Below, piece by piece: positions 26,851 to 37,114 of a DNA stretch of 64,000 bases; the first letter of the stretch is position 1, and each line of letters starts with the position of its first letter. The translations under genes and the position numbers were made by a program. Origin of the DNA: Rhizobium sp. NZLR1 (lineage in GTDB: Bacteria > Pseudomonadota > Alphaproteobacteria > Rhizobiales > Rhizobiaceae). The stretch is from NCBI RefSeq assembly GCF_017357385.1, contig NZ_CP071632.1:1679501-1743500 (forward strand), given 5' to 3'. The notes below the pieces were generated by a model. That model ran no database searches and had not been told where the DNA came from. It was given only the letters and a program-made list of their open reading frames with translations.

Positions 26851-27254
26851 GGCAGCAACCCCTTGCCCGTCGGCCTTATCTGTCGGCCGCTATTTGTTGG
26901 CCTTTATCCTTGCCGATGAAGCTCGCCACTTCCTTAATGCTGTTGCGCCGCAGCACGCTTTTGCGCTGATATCTGCCGGTAGGCTTTCTGTCGGGTAAAC
27001 GCTTATAAGCGCTCTCGAATGAAGTAAGCATTCCTTCATCCTGTCGTGGAGAAAAGCCGGGGGCGATGATGCCAGGGCCTCGCCGTTAACAGGCGTTTGG
27101 GGGAAAGAGGCTACCAGCTAAAGCCGCCTTGCCCCGCCATCTTAACGTTATCCTCATGCGTGTCTTGAAGAGGAGGGCAGTGACACTCTATGTAGGGATA
27201 GACATTTTCTTTGATTCCCGGCGCCGGCCGGCGAGACGTTGACAAAGGACGCAC
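26851..27254. other. Divergent region between the diguanylate cyclase and clpP
   Basis: About 400 bp with no gene. It contains a 12-bp perfect palindrome CGCTTATAAGCG at 27000-27011 and a GAATGAAGTAAGCATTCCTT inverted element just after it, both possible operator or terminator sites. A heat-shock-like promoter candidate lies at 27164-27193. Confidence 0.55.
27164..27193 (+). promoter_or_regulatory. Possible RpoH-type promoter of clpP
   Basis: CTTGAA at 27164 and CTATGT at 27188, 18 bp apart, resemble the alphaproteobacterial heat-shock pattern (CTTG then CYTATNT), about 60 bp before the clpP ATG. The -10 match is partial and no transcription data were available. Confidence 0.35.
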
Positions 27255-27884
27255 ATGAGAAACCCAGTCGATACCGCAATGGCCCTCGTGCCGATGGTCG
27301 TGGAACAGACCAACCGCGGTGAACGCTCCTACGACATCTATTCCCGCCTGTTGAAGGAACGCATCATCTTCCTGACGGGTGCCGTCGAAGACCATATGGC
27401 GACGCTCGTCTGCGCCCAGCTTCTCTTCCTCGAGGCCGAAAACCCGAAGAAGGAAATCGCCCTCTACATCAATTCGCCCGGCGGCGTCGTCACCGCCGGC
27501 ATGGCGATCTACGACACGATGCAGTTCATCAAGCCCGCGGTTTCGACGCTCTGCATCGGCCAGGCCGCATCCATGGGCTCGCTGCTGCTGGCTGCCGGCC
27601 ACAAAGATATGCGCTTCGCCACGCCGAATTCCCGCATCATGGTGCATCAGCCCTCGGGCGGCTTCCAGGGACAGGCTTCGGACATCGAGCGCCACGCCCG
27701 CGACATCCTCAAGATGAAGCGCCGCCTGAACGAGGTCTATGTCAAGCACACCGGCCGCACCTACGAGGAAGTTGAAAAGACGCTCGATCGTGACCATTTC
27801 ATGGATGCCGACGAGGCCCAGACTTGGGGCGTGATCGACAAGGTTCTGACCTCGCGCATCGAAATGGAAGGCGAACAGGCCTAG
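27255..27884 (+). CDS. clpP: ATP-dependent Clp protease, proteolytic subunit
   Basis: A 209-residue serine protease subunit forming the tetradecameric ClpP chamber. The catalytic triad is visible: Ser in [14 protein letters not shown] (about residue 106), His in [11 protein letters not shown] (about 131), and Asp in [12 protein letters not shown] (about 180). ATG 27255 follows AAAGGACGCAC. Rhizobia have several ClpP paralogues; the clpP-clpX-lon order marks this as the main one. Confidence 0.98.
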   Translation: MRNPVDTAMALVPMVVEQTNRGERSYDIYSRLLKERIIFLTGAVEDHMATLVCAQLLFLEAENPKKEIALYINSPGGVVTAGMAIYDTMQFIKPAVSTLCIGQAASMGSLLLAAGHKDMRFATPNSRIMVHQPSGGFQGQASDIERHARDILKMKRRLNEVYVKHTGRTYEEVEKTLDRDHFMDADEAQTWGVIDKVLTSRIEMEGEQA

Positions 27885-28186
27885 TAATTAATAGGGATGG
27901 TGTTTTCGTCGCCACAGTTCTATCCCATTTGTGATTGAACAAGGGCTTTCAACAGGCGACGAAGACGCTAATAGTAACTATTAATGCTATGTTGAATTTT
28001 TATGACATAGCATTCGGCATTCGAAGGGGATTCGTTGCCGCCGGGACCCGGACATGATTTGTTGGGCCTGGTTCGTAGCCCCTGAAGCCCTTCTCGGCAA
28101 AGGCTCCGGAAACGGAGTGCCGCCAGGAGCTGATAGAGTGGACCGCGATTTCGCCTTGAAATGCGGCGTGCTGGAAGGAAAGTGAA
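27885..28186. other. clpP-clpX spacer with nested inverted repeats
   Basis: About 300 bp without a gene. ATTAATAG (27887) pairs with CTATTAAT (27978), and inside it TTCGTCGCC (27905) pairs with GGCGACGAA (27955), which gives a long two-part stem just after the clpP stop codon. This could be a transcript-end or processing structure separating clpP from clpX expression. The rest up to clpX shows no clear promoter. Confidence 0.55.
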
Positions 28187-29464
<1,278 letters not shown>

Positions 29465-29868
29465 CCTTTGCGCTTTCGCACGATTATTTTGGGGGCTTGC
29501 CATCGGCGGGCCCCTTTCTATTTGAAAAACCATCCGAGGCACTGTTAGTATTTTGCCGGTGGGAACCGGAATTGCCTTTGCCGATGTTGCGCAAGGGAGA
29601 GTGCTTGGCAATGATGCCGTGATTCCGTAAGCCTATTGCTGGCGTTTGTATTTTAGCCGGGTCGGAAGTGGTAAGCGCCGGTCCAGCCACGCGCTTCATA
29701 GTGTTGGCGTTCCGTTGTAATGAAGCTGTCACATCCGGGGAACGCGGGCGTTAGCGTGGCTTGAAAAGCGTAGTCAGAACCTCCACTTGTAGAGCCAAGT
29801 GAGAGTGCCGGCCGGTCCCAAGCGGCCGCGCAGAGAGCCCGGTAACGGGACGATGGAAAGGACTTAAA
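29465..29868. other. clpX-lon spacer
   Basis: About 400 bp with no gene. It starts with a possible clpX terminator (29491-29523). CTTGAAAAG at 29760 could be the -35 part of a heat-shock promoter for lon, but a matching -10 is not convincing. Confidence 0.5.
29491..29523 (+). terminator. Possible terminator after clpX
   Basis: GGGG (29491) and CCCC (ending 29514) enclose a GCC-ATC-GGC inner hairpin, followed by TTTCTATTT. The stem is imperfect. Confidence 0.45.
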
Positions 29869-32286
29869 ATGACGAAGAAAACGTCTGTAGCGAGCAGTAC
29901 TGCCTACCCTGTTCTGCCCCTGCGCGACATCGTGGTTTTCCCGCATATGATCGTGCCGCTGTTCGTCGGACGGGAAAAGTCGATCCGTGCGCTCGAAGAG
30001 GTCATGGGTTCCGATAAGCAGATCATGCTTGTGACGCAGATCAACGCCAGCGACGACGATCCGGATCCCTCCGCGATCCACAAGGTCGGCACCGTGGCGA
30101 ACGTGTTGCAGCTGTTGAAGCTGCCCGACGGCACCGTCAAGGTTCTGGTCGAAGGCCGCGCCCGCGCGGAGATCGACACATATACCGGCCGCGAGGATTT
30201 CTATGAGGCGCTCGGCCATGTGCTCGAGGAGCCGCACGACGATCCGGTCGAACTGGAAGCCTTGTCGCGTTCGGTCGTCTCCGAATTCGAGAGCTATGTG
30301 AAGCTCAACAAGAAGATTTCGCCCGAAGTGGTCGGCGCCGCCAGCCAGATCGACGACTATTCCAAGCTCGCCGATACGGTCGCCTCGCATCTGTCGATCA
30401 AGATCACCGAGAAACAGGAGATGCTGGAAACCACCAGCGTCAAGGCTCGCCTCGAAAAGGCCCTCGGCTTCATGGAAGGCGAGATTTCGGTCCTGCAGGT
30501 CGAAAAGCGCATCCGTTCGCGTGTCAAGCGCCAGATGGAGAAGACCCAGCGCGAATACTACCTGAACGAACAGATGAAGGCGATCCAGAAGGAACTCGGC
30601 GACGGCGAGGAAGGCCGCGACGAGATGAGCGAGCTGGAAGAGCGTATCTCCAAGACCAAGCTGTCCAAGGAGGCCCGTGAAAAGGCCGATGCGGAGCTGA
30701 AGAAGCTGCGCCAGATGAGCCCGATGTCGGCCGAAGCCACCGTCGTGCGCAATTATCTGGACTGGCTGCTCGGCATTCCGTGGGGCAAGAAGTCGAAGAT
30801 CAAGGCCGATCTCAACAATGCCGAGAAGATCCTCGAAGCCGATCACTTCGGTCTCGACAAGGTCAAGGAGCGCATTGTCGAATATCTGGCCGTGCAGGCT
30901 CGCGCCACCAAGATCAAGGGCCCGATTCTCTGCCTCGTTGGCCCTCCGGGTGTCGGCAAGACCTCGCTCGCCCAGTCGATCGCCAAGGCGACCGGCCGTG
31001 AGTATGTCCGCATGGCGCTTGGCGGCGTTCGCGACGAAGCCGAAATCCGCGGTCACCGCCGCACCTATATCGGCTCGATGCCCGGCAAGGTCATCCAGTC
31101 GATGAAGAAGGCGAAGAAGTCCAACCCGCTCTTCCTGCTCGACGAGATCGACAAGCTCGGCCAGGACTATCGCGGCGATCCGTCTTCGGCCCTGCTCGAG
31201 GTACTCGATCCGGCACAGAACTCGACCTTCATGGACCATTATCTTGAGGTCGAATACGACCTGTCGGATGTGATGTTCATTACGACGGCGAATACGCTGA
31301 ACATCCCGGCGCCGCTGATGGACCGCATGGAGATCATCCGTATCGCCGGCTACACCGAAGATGAAAAGCGCGAGATCGCCAAGCGGCATCTGCTGCCGAA
31401 GGCCATCAAGGAACATGCGTTGCAGCCGGAAGAATTCTCGGTCAACGACGACGCCCTGATGTCCATCAGCCAGCACTACACCCGTGAAGCCGGCGTCCGC
31501 AACTTCGAGCGCGAACTGATGAAGCTTGCCCGCAAGGCGGTCACCGAGATCATCAAGGGCAAGACGAAGTCCGTGCATGTGACGGCTGCCAACATCTCCG
31601 ACTATCTGGGCGTCCCGCGCTTCCGCCACGGCGAAGCCGAGGGCGAGGATCAGGTCGGCGTTGTCACAGGTCTTGCCTGGACGGAGGTCGGCGGCGAGTT
31701 GCTGACCATCGAAGGCGTGATGATGCCGGGCAAGGGCCGCATGACGGTCACCGGCAATCTGAAGGAAGTCATGAAGGAATCGATCTCGGCGGCGGCCTCC
31801 TATGTCCGCTCGCGCGCTGTCGATTTCGGCATCGAGCCACCGCGCTTCGACAAGAGCGACATCCACGTGCACGTGCCGGAAGGCGCGACGCCGAAGGATG
31901 GCCCCTCGGCCGGCGTCGCCATGGCGACCGCGATCGTCTCGATCATGACCGGTATCCCGGTGAACAGGCACGTGGCCATGACCGGTGAGATCACCCTTCG
32001 CGGTCGTATTCTGCCGATCGGCGGTCTCAAGGAAAAGCTGCTCGCAGCCCTTCGCGGCGGCATCAAGAAGGTGCTGATTCCGGAGGAGAACGCCAAGGAT
32101 CTGGCGGAGATTCCGGATAACGTGAAGAACAGCATGGAGATCATCCCGGTATCCCGCATGGGCGAGGTGATCAAGCATGCGCTGATCCGGCGGCCGGAGC
32201 CGATCGAATGGGACGGCACGGTGGAAACGCCGGTCATCGCATCGGTCGAAGGCCTCGACGAGACGGGCGCAACCATAGCGCATTGA
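29869..32286 (+). CDS. lon: ATP-dependent protease La
   Basis: An 805-residue LonA protease. The LAN substrate domain spans residues 12-205 (YPVLPLRDIVVFPHMIVPLF). The AAA+ module has Walker A LVGPPGVGKTSLAQSIA and Walker B PLFLLDEIDKL. The protease domain has the Ser-Lys dyad in PKDGPSAGVAMATA and LPIGGLKEKLLAALRGG. ATG 29869 follows GGAAAGGA. It degrades misfolded and regulatory proteins in the cytoplasm. Confidence 0.99.
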   Translation: MTKKTSVASSTAYPVLPLRDIVVFPHMIVPLFVGREKSIRALEEVMGSDKQIMLVTQINASDDDPDPSAIHKVGTVANVLQLLKLPDGTVKVLVEGRARAEIDTYTGREDFYEALGHVLEEPHDDPVELEALSRSVVSEFESYVKLNKKISPEVVGAASQIDDYSKLADTVASHLSIKITEKQEMLETTSVKARLEKALGFMEGEISVLQVEKRIRSRVKRQMEKTQREYYLNEQMKAIQKELGDGEEGRDEMSELEERISKTKLSKEAREKADAELKKLRQMSPMSAEATVVRNYLDWLLGIPWGKKSKIKADLNNAEKILEADHFGLDKVKERIVEYLAVQARATKIKGPILCLVGPPGVGKTSLAQSIAKATGREYVRMALGGVRDEAEIRGHRRTYIGSMPGKVIQSMKKAKKSNPLFLLDEIDKLGQDYRGDPSSALLEVLDPAQNSTFMDHYLEVEYDLSDVMFITTANTLNIPAPLMDRMEIIRIAGYTEDEKREIAKRHLLPKAIKEHALQPEEFSVNDDALMSISQHYTREAGVRNFERELMKLARKAVTEIIKGKTKSVHVTAANISDYLGVPRFRHGEAEGEDQVGVVTGLAWTEVGGELLTIEGVMMPGKGRMTVTGNLKEVMKESISAAASYVRSRAVDFGIEPPRFDKSDIHVHVPEGATPKDGPSAGVAMATAIVSIMTGIPVNRHVAMTGEITLRGRILPIGGLKEKLLAALRGGIKKVLIPEENAKDLAEIPDNVKNSMEIIPVSRMGEVIKHALIRRPEPIEWDGTVETPVIASVEGLDETGATIAH

Positions 32287-32331
32287 GTGGCCTCGGCCAC
32301 ATTTATGCCCCATTGGCTGAAAACTCGGAAA

Positions 32332-32360
32332 AAGGCTGGCGAAAACGCCAGCCTTTTTTG
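32332..32360 (+). terminator. Strong rho-independent terminator of lon
   Basis: A perfect 10-bp stem AAGGCTGGCG / CGCCAGCCTT with an AAAA loop and a run of T, 46 bp after the lon stop. Confidence 0.95.
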
Positions 32361-32491
32361 TGAAAACGTCATGTAGACGCTTGCTTTTCCTTGATTTGCA
32401 GGGCTTTTGGGTTCCCGGCGGGCCTGATGATACCTATTCGGCGCCTAGCTTATATTGAGTCGTTTCGTACCATTTAGAAAGGGGTGGAAAC

Positions 32492-32767
32492 ATGAACAAG
32501 AATGAACTCGTGTCCGCAGTCGCCGAAAAGGCAGGACTGACGAAGTCTGACGCGGCTTCCGCTGTTGACGCGGTTTTCGACGTTGTCCAGGGTGAACTCA
32601 AGAACAAGGGCGACATCCGCCTTGCAGGGTTCGGCAGCTTCACCGTTTCTCATCGTGCCGCATCGAAGGGCCGCAACCCGTCGACGGGCGCTGAGGTAGA
32701 CATTCCGGCTCGCAACGTGCCGAAGTTCACGCCCGGCAAGGGCCTGAAGGACGCCGTCAACGGCTGA
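32492..32767 (+). CDS. hupB: DNA-binding protein HU
   Basis: A 91-residue HU-type histone-like protein. It starts MNKNELVSAVAEKAGLTKSD, has the DNA-contacting arm region GRNPSTGAEVDIPARNVPKF, and ends TPGKGLKDAVNG. The length is exactly typical for HU. ATG 32492 follows AGAAAGGGGTGG. Flanked by strong terminators on both sides, it should be monocistronic; lon-hup order is common in Proteobacteria. Confidence 0.98.
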   Translation: MNKNELVSAVAEKAGLTKSDAASAVDAVFDVVQGELKNKGDIRLAGFGSFTVSHRAASKGRNPSTGAEVDIPARNVPKFTPGKGLKDAVNG

Positions 32768-32816
32768 TCTGAGATTATCCGCCAGCCGTAAACGAGACCG
32801 GCTGTGCAGGATTTGG

Positions 32817-32848
32817 AAAGGGGTTCGGCTTTGCCGGACCCCTTTTGC
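32817..32848 (+). terminator. Rho-independent terminator of hupB
   Basis: Stem AAAGGGGTTCGGC (32817) with GCCGGACCCCTTT (32833), one G-U pair, a TTT loop and a T-rich tail, about 50 bp past the stop. Confidence 0.92.
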
Positions 32849-32911
32849 TTTGCTGGGCCCTTGCTTTCGTGGCTTGCCGCCATGCGGGCTTTGATCTACG
32901 ACATTTCTGTT

Positions 32912-33057
32912 CTCAGGGCGAGGTGAAACTCCCCACCGGCGGTATGGGTTTCGGCCCGAGCCCGCGAGCGCCGCCTTCCGCGCCAATGCGGGGGGAGGGT
33001 CAGCAGATCCGGTGCGATTCCGGAGCCGACGGTTAAAGTCCGGATGGAAGAGAATGA
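32912..33057 (+). ncRNA. FMN riboswitch (RFN element)
   Basis: All conserved blocks of the FMN aptamer are present in order: AGGGCGAGGTGAAACTCCCC, ACCGGCGGTAT, AGCCCGCGAGCG, GGTCAGCAGATCCGGTGCGA, TTCCGGAGCCGACGGTTAAA and GTCCGGATGGAAGAGAATGA. The 5' and 3' ends can close the basal P1 helix. It lies about 95 nt before a RibN-type transporter gene, so FMN should switch importer expression off. In alphaproteobacteria this usually works by hiding the ribosome-binding site; no terminator hairpin with a T-run was seen after it. Confidence 0.97.
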
Positions 33058-33150
33058 GTGTCGGCCGTGCGAAGGGCGGGGTGTCCTGCGTCGCCTGTTC
33101 GTGGCTCATGCGTCCTGATTTATGTTGGTCCCTGGTTTTGGATGAAAGAC

Positions 33151-34050
33151 ATGAGTCAGAATTCTCTTGCGGTCGAGCCGTCCCGCGCCATTGTCGGTGC
33201 ACTCTGGATGGTCCTTGCCGGCATCGCCTTTTCGCTTCTTAACGTCGTCACCCAATGGCTGACGATGAAGCTTGCCTTTCCCTCGGCCTCGGCCGCCTTC
33301 TGGCAATATGGCTTCGCCTTCCTGTTTTCGCTGCCGTTCCTGCGCAGGCTCGGCCTGGCGGCGATGCGCACGCACTATCCCTGGCGTCACCTGGCGCGCG
33401 TCGTGCTTGCCGCGCTCGGGGTCGAGGCCTGGGTCGCCGGCCTTGCCGCGGTGCCGATCTGGCAGGCGATCGCGCTGGTGATGACCTCGCCGTTCTTCAT
33501 CATTCTCGGCGCCCGGCTCTTCCTGGGTGAGCGCGTCGGTCCGGCCCGCTGGGCGGCGACCGCAGCCGGTTTCACCGGCGCGATGATCGTCCTGCAGCCA
33601 TGGTCGGACGGCTTTGGCTGGGCAGCACTCTTGCCGGTGCTCTCGGCGCTGCTGTGGGGCGCCTCGTCGCTGATCACCAAGAGCCTGACGGGCATCGAAC
33701 GACCGGAGACGATCACCGTCTGGCTGCTCGTTCTGCTGACGCCGATAAACGGAGGGCTGGCGCTTGCGGCAGGCTTTGCAGTGCCGACGGGTACAACACT
33801 TGCCTTGTTCCTGCTGGCGGGGCTGCTGACCGCCGCAGCGCAGTATTTCCTGACGCTTGCCTATTCCGCAGCGGATGCCGCCTACATTCAACCTTTCGAC
33901 GATCTGAAGCTGCCGCTGAATGTGCTGGCCGGCTGGCTGTTCTTCGGTTATGCGCCGGCCGGCTACCTCTGGCTAGGCGCAGTGCTCATCCTTTCCGCCT
34001 CACTCTTCATCATGCGAAACGAGATGCGCAAAGAGCGGAAACCCGCCTGA
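33151..34050 (+). CDS. ribN: Riboflavin transporter, RibN type (DMT superfamily)
   Basis: A 299-residue, ten-helix EamA/DMT protein: IVGALWMVLAGIAFSLLNVV at the start, then FWQYGFAFLFSLPFLRRLG and, in the second repeat, ITVWLLVLLTPINGGLALA. The identification rests mainly on the FMN riboswitch upstream; R. leguminosarum RibN, a riboflavin importer under an FMN riboswitch, belongs to this family. ATG 33151 has GGATGAAAG before it; ATG 33142, three codons earlier, is an alternative. It would import riboflavin across the inner membrane when FMN is low. Confidence 0.9.
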   Translation: MSQNSLAVEPSRAIVGALWMVLAGIAFSLLNVVTQWLTMKLAFPSASAAFWQYGFAFLFSLPFLRRLGLAAMRTHYPWRHLARVVLAALGVEAWVAGLAAVPIWQAIALVMTSPFFIILGARLFLGERVGPARWAATAAGFTGAMIVLQPWSDGFGWAALLPVLSALLWGASSLITKSLTGIERPETITVWLLVLLTPINGGLALAAGFAVPTGTTLALFLLAGLLTAAAQYFLTLAYSAADAAYIQPFDDLKLPLNVLAGWLFFGYAPAGYLWLGAVLILSASLFIMRNEMRKERKPA

Positions 34051-34054
34051 GGTA

Positions 34055-34215
34055 CCCTAACCTTCTCCCCCGGAAAACGGGGAAAAGGGGAGGTGCCATG
34101 CTAGATGTGGGCAGGGAACCGAGTGGTTGCGGCACATCCCCTTCGTCTCGTTTACGAGGGACGGGCCGAAACCCATGGCTCGACCCCGGCCGGTGGCGGC
34201 AGCCGGATGAGGGCC
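34055..34215. repeat. Rhizobial intergenic repeat (CTTCTCCCC / GGGG type)
   Basis: After ribN comes CCTTCTCCCCCGGAAAACGG followed by GGAAAAGGGG, an imperfect hairpin, and further on GGCGGCAGCCGGATGAGGG. These are the typical ends of a short interspersed element common between rhizobial genes (RIME-like). It could end the ribN transcript. No gene is present. Confidence 0.6.
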
Positions 34216-34260
34216 TGACTCGACTTGCCGCAGCCCTGACAAAATAGCGACGCTCCAGCC

Positions 34261-35247
34261 CTACCAGCGCTGATGCACATGCGGCGCGATCAGCCGCGTG
34301 TAGATCTCGCGTGTTGCCGCCATGACACCGGCCGTAAGGGGCGCCAGATCGGCTGCGGCCGCATTGGCTTTAGCTTGTTCGGCATTGCGGGCGCCGGGGA
34401 TGACGACGGTGACGGCTTCAGCCATCAGGATCCAGCGCAGCGCAAAGGCCGCCATGGTGGCGCCCTGAGGCACCAGCTTGCGCACCTCTTCCACCGCTTG
34501 CAGGCCGACCTCGAAGGGCACGCCGGCAAAAGTCTCGCCGACATCGAAGGCTTCGCCGTTGCGGTTGAAATTGCGATGGTCGTCGCTGGCAAAGTGGGTG
34601 TCCCGGGTGATCTTGCCGGAGAGAAGGCCGCTGGCCAGCGGCACGCGGGCAATGATCGCCACGTTCCTGCGGCGCGCTTCCTGGAAGAACAGGTGGTCGG
34701 GACGCTGGCGGAAGATATTGTAGATGATCTGGATGCTGACGACGCCAGGATATTCGATCGCCTTCAGCCCGTCTTCGACCTTTTCGACGCTGACGCCGTA
34801 ACCTTTGATCTTGCCGGCCGCCTGCAGCGCGTTCAGGTTCTCGAAGACCTCAGGCTGGTAAAACACCTCGCGCGGCGGGCAGTGCAGCTGCACGAGGTCG
34901 AGGCTGTCGACGGCAAGATTCTCACGGCTGCGGTCGATGAAGCCTTCGAGGTTCGCTTTGGTATAACCTTCGGCGACATGCGGGTTGAGCCGGCGGCCGG
35001 CCTTGGTGGCGACCATCGGGCGCTGGCCGCCGCGCGCCTTCAGCACGTCGGCGATGATTTTTTCCGAGCGGCCGTCGCCATAGACGTCAGCCGTATCGAT
35101 GAAGGTCATGCCGGCATCGAGTGCGGCGTTAAGCGCCGCGCGTCCATCCACCTCGCTGATATCGCCCCAGGAGCCGCCGATCTGCCAAGCGCCGAAGCCG
35201 ACATCGGTGACGGTGAAAGGCATGCGGCCGAAAGCATGGTGTTTCAT
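34261..35247 (-). CDS. Aldo/keto reductase
   Basis: A 328-residue (alpha/beta)8 NADPH-dependent oxidoreductase. The catalytic tetrad residues are in GMTFIDTADVYGDGRSE (Asp, Tyr), PMVATKAG (Lys) and LDLVQLHCPP (His). The C-terminal NADP-binding part has AVTVVIPGARNAEQAKAN. It looks most like the AKR11/YajO-type group. Substrate unknown. The ATG at 35247 is divergent from the cupin gene. Confidence 0.95.
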   Translation of the reverse strand: MKHHAFGRMPFTVTDVGFGAWQIGGSWGDISEVDGRAALNAALDAGMTFIDTADVYGDGRSEKIIADVLKARGGQRPMVATKAGRRLNPHVAEGYTKANLEGFIDRSRENLAVDSLDLVQLHCPPREVFYQPEVFENLNALQAAGKIKGYGVSVEKVEDGLKAIEYPGVVSIQIIYNIFRQRPDHLFFQEARRRNVAIIARVPLASGLLSGKITRDTHFASDDHRNFNRNGEAFDVGETFAGVPFEVGLQAVEEVRKLVPQGATMAAFALRWILMAEAVTVVIPGARNAEQAKANAAAADLAPLTAGVMAATREIYTRLIAPHVHQRW

Positions 35248-35391
35248 GAAAAATCCTCCAGGTGATGAAAGATATTGGCCTATCAGGCGGACAACTATGC
35301 GGCAATTGTCGATCCGGCCTTGATTGGTTGCCTCGATGAAATATCGTTCCGCGACAAGGCTTCAACCGCAATGAATGGAAAAGGAAAGATC

Positions 35392-35793
35392 ATGGAGATC
35401 AAACCTGTCGGCTCTCGCCCTTCGATGAAGCCGCCGGCCGATTATTTCACCGGCGCCGTTCGCCAGGATCCGTTGATGGAGACGCCCGAACCGGCCCGGA
35501 TGCGGGCAACCTCGGTCACCTTCGAACCCGGCGCCCGCACCGCTTGGCATACGCATCCGCTCGGCCAGACGCTGATCGTGACCTCTGGCAGGGGCCTCGT
35601 CCAGAGCTGGGGCGGTGAGATAAGCGAGATCCGCGCCGGCGACACGGTATGGTTTTCGCCGGGCGAAAAACATTGGCACGGTGCCGCCGCGGACACGGCG
35701 ATGACGCACATCGCCATTCACGAGGCGCTGGACGGCAAGCATGTCGACTGGTTGGAGCAGGTCACCGACGCGCAATATTCCGGCATGAGCTAA
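35392..35793 (+). CDS. Cupin-domain protein
   Basis: A 133-residue single cupin. Motif 1 is [19 protein letters not shown], with two His and a Gln in the place of the usual Glu. Motif 2 is [20 protein letters not shown] with the third His. This layout matches the small (R)-mandelonitrile-lyase-like / quercetinase-like cupins of rhizobia. ATG 35392 has AAGGAAAG before it; 35371 is an alternative. It might act with the divergent aldo/keto reductase; that is inference only. Confidence 0.85.
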   Translation: MEIKPVGSRPSMKPPADYFTGAVRQDPLMETPEPARMRATSVTFEPGARTAWHTHPLGQTLIVTSGRGLVQSWGGEISEIRAGDTVWFSPGEKHWHGAAADTAMTHIAIHEALDGKHVDWLEQVTDAQYSGMS

Positions 35794-35794
35794 A

Positions 35795-36400
35795 TCACAG
35801 CCGCTTCAGGCAATAGGAAAAATGCGCGTGTGATTCGACCGTCAGGAACTCGAATTGCCAGCGGTAATCCTTGCAGAATTTGGTGACCGCCTCGACGACG
35901 CCATAGACGATCGGCTTGACGGTATTGCCGGTGCAGAAATCATGCCCGGCAATCCGCCCCGTCCGCTTCACCTTCTTGTCGCAAAGCAGCAGTTCCTGCC
36001 AGGTGAGCTCGAAGGAATGGTCGGTATCGATATAGGCCCAGTCGAGGAAATCGTCTTCGAACTCGGCGAGCTTGTCGAGCGATTTGCCCTGCATCAGATG
36101 CAGCCTGCCGGCCTCGATCTCGGCAGAAAACGTCGTGTGGATTGCGTCGAGGCCGGAGCTGTAGCGATCCATCGACCAGGGATCGACGAGGTAGAGCTGC
36201 GCCGGGCGATTCTTTTCCATGATCTCCGCCGTATATTCGCCGAAGGCCGCTCCCACTTCGACGCCGATGCCGCCGTTCGGGATTCGGTAGAGCAACTCGC
36301 CACGATCCGGCAGCAGACGGGCGTTTTCCATATGATGGGCGCTGAGCGGAGTGCGCGGCGTGCTCGCCCGGAGCGCCTGCCTGTCTTCACGTGTCTTCAT
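35795..36400 (-). CDS. Class I SAM-dependent methyltransferase (Methyltransf_24-like)
   Basis: A 201-residue protein with a short Rossmann methyltransferase fold: GIGVEVGAAFGEYTAEIM is motif I, QLYLVDPW is motif II, and FLDWAYIDTDHSFELTWQEL is the post-II/III part, followed by RIAGHDFCTG. This is the layout of the Methyltransf_24/FkbM-adjacent group. The target is unknown. ATG 36400 is preferred to a longer frame reaching 36484. Its stop lies 1 bp after the cupin stop; the genes are convergent. Confidence 0.85.
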   Translation of the reverse strand: MKTREDRQALRASTPRTPLSAHHMENARLLPDRGELLYRIPNGGIGVEVGAAFGEYTAEIMEKNRPAQLYLVDPWSMDRYSSGLDAIHTTFSAEIEAGRLHLMQGKSLDKLAEFEDDFLDWAYIDTDHSFELTWQELLLCDKKVKRTGRIAGHDFCTGNTVKPIVYGVVEAVTKFCKDYRWQFEFLTVESHAHFSYCLKRL

Positions 36401-36562
36401 CTCTGATCTCTGGATTACGGGCGTCTGACGGCCCTGATGTGGTTTGCGGCGAACGTAGGAGCAGCCGACGCCGATGACAACCACATGACGGGAATTTGCT
36501 TCTTTCGAACAAATCGCTAAGTTTCACATGTGGACTGACGAGAGCTCGGGAGGAGCGATTTC

Positions 36563-36922
36563 ATGAGACGCATGTGGCCTGAAGAGTTCAACGCCATCGT
36601 TAACGGGGCCGAGGAGGTGATGTTAGAATCACCGGCCGAGGCCGGCGAAGCACCGCGGCACCGCAAGGCGCTGAAGGCACGCATCAGCATGGAGGATTAC
36701 GAACGGATCTGGCCGTTTGCCGAGATGCGCTTCCGGCTTGGTGAGGAAGCCCTAGAAGGCAAGGCCATCACGCTGATCACCACCAACCCGCATTACCACA
36801 CCTGGCACCCGAAGGACGGCGGCAGCGTCGAATCCGTGTCGGACAGCGGCCGCCATTTCAAGACGGATTATATCATTGTGCACTTCCTGCTCGACGACGT
36901 GAAGGAAACATCCCCCGCCTGA
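36563..36922 (+). CDS. Hypothetical protein
   Basis: A 119-residue soluble protein that I do not recognise. It is acidic at the start (NAIVNGAEEVMLESPAEAGE), lacks a signal peptide or membrane segment, and has aromatic/His-rich TNPHYHTWHPKDGG followed by YIIVHFLLDDVKE. ATG 36563 follows GGGAGGAGCG, a strong ribosome-binding site, and codon use matches neighbours. Divergent from the methyltransferase gene by about 160 bp. Confidence 0.75.
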   Translation: MRRMWPEEFNAIVNGAEEVMLESPAEAGEAPRHRKALKARISMEDYERIWPFAEMRFRLGEEALEGKAITLITTNPHYHTWHPKDGGSVESVSDSGRHFKTDYIIVHFLLDDVKETSPA

Positions 36923-36945
36923 GAGGTCTCATCCCGGCACAGGCC

Positions 36946-37048
36946 GCTAAAGCGCATCGCGTCGAACTGATTCACGCGGCGCTTTAGCTCTTCGTTTTGA
37001 TGCATGTCGTTATCCCGGAACCGCTGCTGACGCGGAATTGATTCCGAC
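36946..37048. repeat. Palindromic intergenic repeat with GCTAAAGCGC module
   Basis: GCTAAAGCGC (36946) and GCGCTTTAGC (36979) are the same arms found in the repeat at 58992/59028. The following ATGCATGTCGTTATCCCGGA then ACCGCTGCTG is the reverse complement of the core of the repeat at 63267. This is a composite of two modules of the family in one gap. Confidence 0.8.
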
Positions 37049-37114
37049 GCTGATGACAACGGCGGCGATATCGCTAAGTTTGGCGAATATGTTCCCACAA
37101 AATTGGAGGTTCCC

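Noticed and set aside
29653..32313. 886-codon minus-strand open frame opposite lon
   Set aside because: Complement of lon with no domain; Lon motifs on the plus strand are complete.
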